Assembly: GCF_030936135.1 (NCBI RefSeq)
Contig: NC_082603.1
Span: forward strand, 25,448,880 to 25,512,879
DNA: 64,000 bases
From: Gavia stellata
Taxonomy: Eukaryota; Chordata; Aves; Gaviiformes; Gaviidae
Direction of reading: 5' to 3'
Each line of letters starts with the position of its first letter. Within the stretch, counting starts at the first letter, position 1. The notes beneath the pieces were generated by a model. The model saw only the letters and a list, made by a program, of their open reading frames with translations. It was not told where the DNA came from and did no database searches. A program made the position numbers and the translations under genes. Positions 55,401 through 64,000 of the stretch are shown here, piece after piece.

Positions 55401-57478
55401 AGAGAACCGCAAGCTGAAGGACTCCAGCAGCCAGCATCTCACCATTGAGTTCTGCAACTACCCTGCCAACATGTCCCGTTACATCGACTATCGCCACTGC
55501 TCTCTGGAAGAAGGCGGCCACAACGTGGGAGGGGGAAATAAGGTGCCTGTCTGTGAGAAATTTTCGGTAAGTAATATGAATCCCTGCTTACTTCCTGGCT
55601 CCATGGAAAAGCCGTATGTGGCCAGAGCAGGAAGTGGTAGGAAAGCACCTGGGAACTTCCCCTTCCTTGCTTCGCAGTACAAGAAAGATTTTCAAGCTTC
55701 AGGTGGCTTCATGACAGAAAGGGCAACAGCATGCGCTGTTTGGAGGCAGTGAATTCCACAGGTTACATTAGACACGAAGATTCAGAGAGAGATTATATGG
55801 CCCTAAATAGCGGGATGGTATGAGTTACAGTACCCATTGCTGCCTTGGGAGGGCTGCAAGTTCTGAATTAGTTTGGCTTGTCCTCTGAGCAAGAAATGCC
55901 ACCTCTTCCCTCCCCCATATCTTGATTAGATATAAAAAGTATTACCTGTCTGCAGCTTCTGGGACTGTAGTACGGTGTGATTCACAGCATCTCAAGTCCT
56001 GGTACTGCTACAGTAGTAAACAAAGAGCCCATCTGATTGGATCATAACTGGTTTCAGATGCTTCAGGGAGAAAAGGTGCTCTTCTGGATGTTGCACATTA
56101 CTGTCACAAAACAACATAGGTTGGGGAAACCTCTGGAAGTTTCTCATCCAACCAGCAACTCAATATTGCTTAGAGCCTTGTTTGGCAAATTTTGAAAATC
56201 TCTTAAGGACAGAGATTACAAAAACCCTCCAGGCCCCTGTTGCAGCATTTGACCACTCATTGTGAATAATGCATTCCTGTATACCTAGTCAGAATTTTCC
56301 TTGACTGTTACCACTTCACCTTTCCCTGTGTCCCCTTTAGAAGAGTTTAGCTCCATCTTCTCTATAAGCTCTGCTTTAGGTAGCTGCGGACAGCAACTAG
56401 ATATCCCCATCCCATTAGCCTTGTCTTGTCCAGGTGGAACAAACCCACCTTCTTTGGCCTCTCCTGATATGTTGTTTGCTGCATCTTGGCAGCTCCCAGC
56501 TGCACTCGCTGCAGTTTGTTAATGCCTTTCTTGTATGTTGTGGGGCTGTAACTGGACACAGTGCTCCCAATACAGCCTCACAAGCCCTCAGCGGAGTGGA
56601 ATAATTAGCTCTGCTCCATGTTACAGTGATAAGCTGCTCTAACCAGGAGGCTGGTGGCTACAGACTTCTCTCTTTCTCCCTAGGCCTATGGCTGGTGTCC
56701 AAAAGGGGTGAAGTGTACACAGTCTCATAACATTGACCTCATAATTGATGAGGATGACAAGCTTTGGGAGGAGAAGCGGAAGAAACGGAAGCACAAATGG
56801 AAGCGTCGAAAGAACACAGAAGAGCCTGCAAAGGCGTTTGAAGAGGAGAGCTCAGGGAAAGAAATAGAGCCTGCTCAGAATGGGGAGGAGGGACCGCCAC
56901 GAAAACAGAGCTGCTATGAGCCCGCAGCTGCTACAGAGCTGGCAGAGATTACACCCAACAGTGAGGGCAGGCCACTGGAGGAGAACTCCATGAACATGGA
57001 ACCAGAGGTCAGCTCAGACACCGGCGCACAACAGGAAGAGGATCTGGGGAGCACTGAAGGAACTGCTGCCCAGGTAGCAGCTGCTGTGAGCCCTTCTGCC
57101 AAGGGAAATGCCTCTGACAGTGACCAAGCGGAGGGGAAGTCAGAGGTTCCCACTGGGGTGGGCTCAGTCAATCACCCAGACATTCCTGAGACTGAAGCAG
57201 CATGTGCTGCAGAAAAGGAAACCCATGGCCCACCTTCACAGGGGGGCACACACCGAGCTGGCTTTGATGCATTCATGACTGGGTATATCATGGCTTATGT
57301 CTGGATGCTCAAGAAAGGAAAAAACACAGATGCTGGTACAGGGCCTTGGTTGCCAGACTGCCACAATAAACTGTACCTCAGTGGGAAATCGGTGCCACTT
57401 CAAATAGTGAAGAGCTTGTTTTCTAAATCTTCCAAAGCTCACAGCCAGAAGATGAAGTTGGCCTGGGCCAGTGGATAG
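52441..57478 (+). CDS. TOE1: target of EGR1 protein 1, nuclear 3' exonuclease
   Basis: DEDD-family 3'-5' exonuclease of Cajal bodies that trims adenylated or extended 3' tails of small nuclear RNAs. Its loss in humans causes pontocerebellar hypoplasia. Coding exons: 52441-52551, 52632-52672, 52890-52986, 53164-53322, 53662-53927, 55395-55566, 56684-57478. All are GT-AG, phases agree, 1,641 nt, 546 residues (510 in human). The exonuclease domain starts with FVAVDTELSG (Asp36, Glu38), continues with [14 protein letters not shown] (His164, Asp169) and has IYDTKYA (Asp202). A CCCH zinc finger spans Cys278, Cys287, Cys293 and His297 (C-x8-C-x5-C-x3-H), across exons 6 and 7. A basic nuclear signal [14 protein letters not shown] follows at about 312-325. 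Then comes an acidic, poorly conserved linker and the conserved end [17 protein letters not shown] to [11 protein letters not shown]. The ATG is in good context (GGCCATGGC). Confidence 0.97.
53928..55394 (+). other. TOE1: TOE1 intron 5
   Basis: Intron of 1,467 bp between GTGAGC and TTTGTTCCAG. No repeat, snoRNA boxes or alternative exon were recognised. Confidence 0.85.
56111..56628 (-). mobile_element. old CR1 LINE fragment (3' end)
   Basis: Inside TOE1 intron 6. Read on the plus strand it follows the reverse complement of the CR1 3' region in the right order. It opens with AGGTTGGGGAAACCTCTGG and CATCCAACC, followed by diverged sequence. Then come CCTTGTCTTGTCCAGG, TTTGGCCTCTCCTGATA, GCTGCAGTTTGTTAATG, and finally GGGCTGTAACTGGACACAG with CAGCCTCACAAG. 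CR1 is the dominant non-LTR retrotransposon of birds and other sauropsids. The copy is truncated at its 5' end, lacks a clear terminal ATTCTATGAT repeat and is much diverged, so it is ancient. Orientation is minus, opposite to TOE1. Confidence 0.8.
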
Positions 57479-57605
57479 AGCTAGAGGACTCCTCACTGAA
57501 CTGGGCTTTTTTTCCCCTCAAGTTTTGAAGTTCTTTATTCCATCAAGAACTGATCAGAAGGGAAGCAAGTTTCTTACTCTTGCTTTTTGTTTTAACTTCT
57601 GACCG

Positions 57606-57611
57606 ATTAAA
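57606..57611 (+). terminator. TOE1: TOE1 poly(A) signal (ATTAAA)
   Basis: ATTAAA about 130 nt after the TOE1 stop codon, with a T/G-rich stretch (CCTGTTGTTCC) about 25 nt further on. The inferred 3' end is near 57,630. A longer 3'UTR cannot be excluded. Confidence 0.45.
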
Positions 57612-57629
57612 TTGCTCTCAACTGGAGTT

Positions 57630-60600
57630 TCCCCTGTTGTTCCTTAGCGGCATGCTGGGCTGTGAAGGCAGGGGTGAGGCTGGAGAAGAGGGAGGAAAAG
57701 TGCACCTCTCCAATGCACCCAGGGCTGCAAGTTTCAGTTTAGTGCTCTGAACTCAAAGTGGGTTTTGAAAAAACAACATAGGGTTGCCCTTCTGGAAAGA
57801 CCATATGCTAGCTCCTTTAGCATGGGCTTCACTTCTTGCAGAAGATGAAGAGGGTAATTGCTTGATAACAATAGGATACAGAGGCCAGAGCTTCCCACTT
57901 AAACTTCTTAGCATGTTAGAGCTCCAGCCTCCTCTCGGATCTTGCCTTTATCCTTACTGCATGCCTTACTACATGCTGCCACTTAACTAGCGGTTTAGGG
58001 CAGGACAGACCTTTTGAAAAGGAGCATGTGCTAAAGGTCAAAGCCTACCTACAAAAACACATCTGAAAGCTCCAAGCTGTTGACCCATACAACCAGCTTG
58101 ACAGGAAATGGTATAAACAGTCACTGGAGGAAGATCTGATGCTTCTGCCAGACACCAGATGAAAGCAGGCTAGCTCTTTAGGCAAAGCATGCATTTTTAC
58201 GAATGTTTGGTCAAGTGTTAACTGCTTTCAGTTACTGCTGGTAAGGTTACTCCCTATAACTCTCATAATTATTTCCTGTCTTTCTAAGGAAGTCAGGAAG
58301 GAAAAAGGTGGTGGTGGGTTTTTTTTTTTTTAAAAAAAGACACTGACCATGGTTGGTTTAGAACATGCAGCTGGGAGAGCTATCCCACTTCATAGTTGTA
58401 CTTTACCTTAATCTTGGTTACAGCATAGACAAGACCTTTGCTCCTGTAGGAGAGGGGAAGGAGAAAGCTCCCAAATGGGCCAGCTGATTCTAGTGCAGGG
58501 TAACTGCATGCAGAACCAAGCCACAGCAGGTCTTTAAACTTCTTCTAAGGGGAGATGCAGTGGGACTTAAAGTCAGATGTCATCCTTTCAAACTGGACTG
58601 CTTCCTGTGCTGCTGAAGCTATTCTGTAGGGCTAGAACAGAGCAGCCACAATGGCAAGCTTCCTTGAGTGCTATCAAAAGCCATCTTGTCTTGTAAGTCA
58701 CAAGCTACTGCCTACTCTTCAGGGCGCTAAAAGGCAGAGCTGAAAAAAAAGTCCCCGAGTCTCATGGATTTAATAATGTAACAATTCAATAAGATGCAGG
58801 AGAGAAATAACATTGAATATGGATGACAGTTCTCCCTGTTTATAATTCAGCACCTAGTAATAGTGAATACAATCTCAAGCCAGGTATTAATGTCATCCAT
58901 AGCTTAAGAAAGCATTTGAGCCAGCTTTTTTAACTTAGAGTTGCCCTCTTAATCACAAGACTCAGGCCTTGATTTTATTTTTATTTTGAAAGCAAGTTGG
59001 GAAAGTTTACAAAACCTGACCAAGAAAAAATTACGAAAATATTTTACTGGATTCATCTTTGGTTACTTCTTATTGCAGTTCCAATAAAACATACACCATT
59101 TCTATAGTTCAGAAAAAGTCAGAAGGTCAATCAACATAAAAACAAGACGTGCTTTCTTTACATATTCATAAATACCCACAATATTAGAAAAGTTGTTTTG
59201 CGAAGATTTTTTTTCTGGCAGTGTTAACTTACTATTATACACAGGCTGCAAACTTCTTCCTAAGCCTTTAATTACAAGTTGAGCTATTTACAGACTGCAA
59301 AATATTAAGACGTAAAACTCCTTCATAAATACGAAAATAGATCATCTCGCAAAGATCTTTATACTTATTCAAATATCTGGCTGCCCCTCCTCCCAAAAAC
59401 AAGGTTATTTGTTTTGCATAGAAATGTAGTGACATGCAATATAAACAATAGCATTAAGTGCAAACAGGAATTATTCAAGTGTCTTTAGTTGTACTGGCAA
59501 AAAATACCAATGTTCTGTTACACATAATACATCAATGCCTCTCCAACAAGTATAAATCTACTATAGCCCCTTGTCTGCACTGCTTTTGAGGGGCAGCAAT
59601 TCACATGCATTCTTAGTTGCATTTTATCAACCTGCAACCTCAACAAAAATAGCTTATAACAGACATTTAAATGAATTCAACATAGAAAGTTTTAAAGTGA
59701 ATTAAAAACATCTTTGATCTCTTCAGGGAACCTAGCAATGTGTAGAAAGTGTTTTAAAAGAGCAAGAACAGCTCCCGTAAGAAAGTCAAAAATCATGGAT
59801 AAAATCCAATCACAATAAAACTTTGTCACATCACTATAAAACAAGGAGTTTGCTGACCACATGTTCGTATTCATGTTCCTCAGTAGCTGTCAGAAAATGG
59901 CCCCCAGTAGAAAAGCACCCTCAGATGGGCAGAAAACCTAGGAGTAGTTACTAGGTGCAACCTAGATTCAGCTTTACACAGCTAAAGGGATGAGATGTAG
60001 TGAGTGCCAACTGCATCCAGACCATTCGAAACACTGGGTTTTAGCAAGCACTTAGCTATTTTAAAATGGCCCTTTACTCTTGTTTCATACACAGGCCTCT
60101 TTTCCCATGCAGACCATGAATCCAGGAAAGGCCTGAGCCACTATTACTTGGCATTTCTCTTTCTGACTTCTCCACCTCAGTGCAATGAGCTAGAAAAGTT
60201 GATAGGTGTGCCCTATGCATGTCAGCTGGCTGTGCTTAGAGTGGACATTTAAGAAAATAAAATTTTAGCCATGCTGCTTTGTGAGAGCTATTCAGAGCAG
60301 GGAAACATTTTAAGGGACAGTGGTGTAAGAAAACAGATGAGGTCACTGTAATGGGTGCCATAGAGGTACCCCAAGCCTGACTGCACAGGCTTTGCAGTCA
60401 GTGTCAGAGAGGGCAACAGGCTTCATGATGAGGTGTCAGCACTGACAACCAGGGCTAATGCAAGCCACAGAGCAGCCAGAGGCATGCGTGTGCTCTCCGA
60501 TGAGGCTGCAGGCAGTTGTAGGATGCTGGACAGCTTCCTCGCAGCCTGGTGATCCAGAAGGAAACTATTCCTTATTATTGCTTGTTTGTCTGAAGTCACA

Positions 60601-62851
60601 CACCTAAATGCATCTTGTGACAACAGAAGCTGGTGCTGATGGTTTCCCTCCCGAAAGATTACAATTGTATAAAAGATAAAAAGCAGGGTGGGGAAGCAGG
60701 CACCAGGCAGGCAACTAGCTGGCAATTGAATTCTGCTCTTTCCCTGTCCTCAAAGGAAATTACACACATGCAGTGCCAGCCATACAAGCTGCTCTGCACT
60801 CTGCAGACTCCAGCCCAGCAGACAGGATACACACAACAGACAACTCTACAGATCAGCACCTTCAAGAGGCAGAGAGGTGTGAGCCAAAAGGGGTGATCGT
60901 GGTAAGGATAGGCATTTTCTTTTTCAAACTGCTAAGACCTGCCTAATCTGGCATGGACCATGCTAAGTAACTCCGTGACACTGGGTTTCTCACTTAATTC
61001 TTCGCAGCCACTGCAAAGTGATAACTGCTGCTCAGGTTAACACGTATTTCACAAGAAGTAGTAATAATTATAACTCACAGAATAGTTACTTACACCTCTG
61101 GAAAGATAAACACCTCAGCCAAGAAAGAACTAAGGCTTTCTCTTTCATCCTGTCTTTGAGAAATAGTTTTGGTTCCATCAGAGACTAGCTCACATTTTCC
61201 ATCCTTACAAGACAGCAGGAAGAGATTGTAGCAGGCTACCTGGGTGAAATTCTAGTCTCCACTGCATCACCATCTGCTCAGCAGGTATGCAATGCATACC
61301 TCAGTTAGGAATGATAATACAGGTTTAAAAAAAAAAGAAAAAAATTAAAAATCCCATGTTGTTGGGACAATGATAGTGGAAAAGGGCAGGATGGTGCACA
61401 AACATCATCACAGAACAAGCTTTCCTGTACATCACATCCCAGAGTGGGGATCTCTGATGTTGGTTGCAGCAAGCAGCATTAAAGCTCATGCTGCTGCTTC
61501 TTTTGCATGTACCTGATGGTGGAGGGAAGAAAAAAAAGAAAAAAAGAAATAGATCATCCTATTCAGTGGCACAAGAAGCTAATGAAGACAACAGCTTCTT
61601 TCTGTAGAAGAAAAAACAGTTAATTTGGGACAAGCTAATTTTCTTCAGTTTGACAATTCAAAGCCCTTCTGTGAGTCTACTGTCTATCCTCCTCTAAGAG
61701 CACTTGTGTGGCTGCAACACTGCTGGCAACTTCCCCTGAGCAAGGGGTTCCTGTCCTCTATCAAGCACTCTAGTTTTAAATAAGGAGCCATCATGACTGC
61801 AGTGGTATCAATGAGATGGGATGTCATACCAGAGAGGGAGGTGAATGTGACCCTTCTAGCTTAGTGGTAATAGTCAACTGTGATCTAGATATTGTATTCT
61901 ATTCTGCAGAAACAGATCATGATGTTCATTCAGCTCTTCAGAGATGGGAGCCCACACCTCCCAAAACCTCAGTACAACTGGTACTTTCACTGGCAGTTTC
62001 TCCAGAAGCCCAGAAATGACAAAGCCTGGACTATGGCTCTCCTCTTGTGCCCTGGGCAAATCTTCCTCCACATTTGGGTTGTGGTACATGAAGAGCTGTG
62101 CAAGGAGGAGAGCAGTGCTTACCGCATCCTGCTTTCCTACACTAATGTATACACATCATTACCAAATCCCAAGGGAAAATGAAACACCAGGGAACAGATT
62201 CTTCTTAATTGTAAAGTACTTGTCATGTGATTCAGCCTGCAGATTGCGACCAGCATGAGGGGTTTGGTTTTGCTGCTTTTGAAAAAAGAGCTTGTTTAAT
62301 GCTGCAACAGCACTCACAGCAGCTCTGGGACCAGAGAGCATTCCTATCTGCTCAACATAACTCTGAAAGATCCCTGGGCCCGTTTCTAAAACAGAGGCTC
62401 CGACTTACATGCACTGCTGCAGAATGTTAATGAAAAATCTGCAGTGGTTTAGAGCAGCTGGTCAGTCAGAGGAAGAGGGAAAACTTAAGGGTCGCTCCTT
62501 CTACCCAACATGAAGCTTAAGGCCTTGAAGTGCTCCATGCTGAATCCATGAATCCAGGTCAAACTGTTTACACAGTGCCTGCTCTGGCTTCTGCCTCTTG
62601 GAAGGACTGTGGGGCCCACATGGCCATTCTGGCTGGAGTAGTTCCCCCTCCTAATGCAAATTAGGGAAGGGAATAAGCACAGTTTGGAATAAAGTCTCTC
62701 CAGACACTGTCTGCAGCTATCTGTTTGACAGCCAGTTTCTACCATCTGCTGAGTCTCTTTCGAAGGTGAAGCCCAGGACTACAGAAAAACAGAGTTTAAA
62801 CGACTGGGAACAACTGTTCCCTCAAGGACACGTTCAGTTTGAGCCCTCTCT
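57630..62851 (-). other. TESK2 3'UTR and TOE1-TESK2 intergenic
   Basis: No protein-coding region was recognised on either strand. On the minus strand the first ATTAAA after the TESK2 stop is at 62,300-62,295. The first AATAAA words are at 58,985-58,974, where two overlap the AT-rich stretch GATTTTATTTTTATTTTG. The 3'UTR may therefore be about 0.6 kb or as long as 3.9 kb. The AT-rich block at 58,900-59,900 has the look of a long, possibly conserved 3'UTR. Small open frames (60.4-60.7, 61.8-62.3 kb) show no domain. A-rich simple runs occur near 58,320, 61,325 and 61,530. Confidence 0.5.
58974..58985 (-). terminator. TESK2: candidate distal TESK2 poly(A) signals
   Basis: Two AATAAA hexamers on the minus strand (plus TTTATT at 58,974-58,979 and 58,980-58,985), in the only cluster of canonical signals downstream of TESK2 in this window. 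Use of them would imply a 3'UTR of about 3.9 kb. Confidence 0.35.
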
Positions 62852-63864
62852 TCATATGTCACAAGTTGACTGCGTGCTGCCACTTGCTGAGATGTTGGAG
62901 GAGGTCTGAGACAACGGGGCAGGACTGTCCCCATCTTGCTCCCTGAAGGGCCATCCCTCTCTCTTCAGCTCAGTGGAAGGACTAACAGTGAACAGAGGCT
63001 TTGTAGACTCTAGCGGAGTATTTTTCAGTAGGTCATCTTCCACCTCCATCTCTTCAGAAGGGAGACAACCCACAAACACTTGTGAGGAGCCATGTTCCTC
63101 AGAGTTCACTGAATTCTCGACTGGGAGCTTTTTGTAAGATAGCGGCTCAGACTGGGCCAGCACTAATGGTTGATTACATGCTGGATTTCCACATGGGTTC
63201 TCAACAGGGCAAAACCCATTTTCCTCCTGGGCCACTGGCCCATCTGAACAGTCCATATCCTCTTCTTGTCCTGGTACAGGAAGAAATTCTGGCCTCTGAG
63301 GCTTGGCTTGAAAGGGGGGAATCTCTGACACACCATATTTACTGCTACTCAGGAGTTTTTGCCGAACCTCTGCACCTAGCTGGGTTGGGTCACACCTGCT
63401 GACAGTTGAAGACAGTCCCCCAAACAGGCCATATTCCTTATGCGGCAGTTCAGGAGAGAGTGGAAGTGATCTGCATCTCCTCCCAGGAAGAAGGGAAAAT
63501 TCTTGCCAGTCTGTGCTATACGCCTGCCGGAACTGGGACTGGCTGGCTTTCAGGCCACCACCTGCCTCAGGAGAATGCAAATCAAACACGAGGGAGATCA
63601 CAGACTTGCTTGGCATGTCAAAGAATTTGATCTTCCCCCCCTTAAGGTCCTCCCGGGCATTGAAGGGATTAACTTTCCGGCCTAATCCTTTGTTTGGCGT
63701 ATAATAGGGGTCCTGCACATTTATCTTCCTGGAAGGCTTGCGGGAGAAGATATCAGACTGGCTGCGTGACAACCAGATATTCCGACGCGGACGGGGTGAC
63801 TTGGGTGGGATCTTATCATCCAGGGAACTCAAACGCTTTACTCCTGGTCCTTTTTCAATTGACC
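62852..63864 (-). CDS. TESK2: TESK2, last coding exon (C-terminal 336 residues)
   Basis: C-terminal tail of testis-specific kinase 2, a dual-specificity LIMK/TESK-family kinase that phosphorylates cofilin. The kinase domain is in upstream exons beyond the right edge. The exon starts at 63,864 after the acceptor TTTTTTTCTACTCAG (phase 1) and ends with the stop at 62,854-62,852. Family-specific segments are RRNIWLSRSQSDIFSRKPSR, VNPFNAREDLKGGKIKFFD and MPSKSVISLVFDLHSP. These match the conserved start of the mammalian TESK2 tail. The remainder is Ser/Pro-rich and weakly conserved. TESK2 lies tail-to-tail with TOE1, as in mammals. Only the 3' end of the gene is present. Confidence 0.95.
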
Positions 63865-64000
63865 CTGAGTAGAAAAAAAGAAACACTCTTAGCTTAAAGA
63901 CACTGTATGCCTGCATGTCTGCTCACTCACAGAGCCTTCATGACAACTGTAAAGAAAAAGCTGCATTTCTGATGTTTCAAAGTATCTTCCATAAGCACAT
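63865..64000 (-). other. TESK2: TESK2 intron (last intron, partial)
   Basis: Sequence upstream of the last TESK2 exon in gene orientation, running off the window. No exon is visible. Confidence 0.85.

Noticed and set aside
55500-55752. Extension of TOE1 exon 6 into the following open frame
   Set aside because: The frame stays open past 55,566, but a good donor (TTTTCG|GTAAGT) and the matching acceptor at 56,683 restore the CCCH zinc finger exactly.
60423-60500. ATGATGA followed by CTGA, resembling C/D-box snoRNA boxes
   Set aside because: The boxes are only about 10 nt apart, with no terminal stem or C'/D' pair.
61816-62258. Overlapping small frames that could suggest an extra gene between TOE1 and TESK2
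   Set aside because: No domain or splice structure is visible, and both strands are open. They are probably part of the TESK2 3'UTR or spacer.

Overview
The window looks like nuclear DNA of a bird. A close reptilian relative is less likely because the MUTYH and TOE1 genes are very compact. The evidence is spliced vertebrate genes with short GT-AG introns, three strong CpG islands, an old CR1 LINE as the only recognisable interspersed repeat, and an intact selenoprotein P2 (SELENOP2) gene, which placental mammals lack. Gene order and orientation match human 1p34.1: ZSWIM5(-), HPDL(+), MUTYH(-), TOE1(+), TESK2(-). SELENOP2(-) sits between ZSWIM5 and HPDL.

Layout. 1-26,725 is the 5' part of ZSWIM5 intron 1. 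It holds no exon I can support, but several AT-rich, homeodomain/POU-motif-rich blocks look like conserved enhancers. 26,726-27,407 is the first coding exon of ZSWIM5, inside a CpG island. 27,408-38,390 is intergenic. Its centre carries a very regular 32-bp tandem array at 33,142-33,835, in which every unit has a perfect NF-Y (CCAAT) consensus. 38,390-41,750 is SELENOP2: four coding exons, 267 residues, one in-frame UGA read as selenocysteine at residue 61, and a clear form-2 SECIS element in the 3'UTR. 42,950-43,790 is a CpG island, probably the HPDL promoter. 44,674-45,858 is the single coding exon of HPDL. HPDL and MUTYH converge near 46.4-46.9 kb. MUTYH (15 coding exons, 512 residues, 51,889 down to 47,384) and TOE1 (7 coding exons, 546 residues, 52,441-57,478) are divergent and share a CpG-island promoter with two consensus CCAAT boxes. 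TOE1 intron 6 holds the CR1 fragment. The window ends with the large last coding exon of TESK2 (63,864 down to 62,852) and its presumed 3'UTR.

Exon models for SELENOP2, MUTYH and TOE1 were built by hand from splice signals. In each case every donor and acceptor is GT-AG, all phases agree, and the summed length is a whole number of codons. MUTYH (adenine-DNA glycosylase, base excision repair) and TOE1 (nuclear 3' exonuclease for snRNA) share a promoter but not a pathway. HPDL is a mitochondrial dioxygenase-like enzyme linked to ubiquinone head-group synthesis. SELENOP2 is a secreted selenoprotein. TESK2 is a cofilin-phosphorylating kinase.

The two observations most worth pursuing are the NF-Y site array, whose 32-bp step is about three helical turns and close to the spacing of paired CCAAT boxes in cell-cycle promoters, and the complete UGA plus SECIS recoding unit of SELENOP2.
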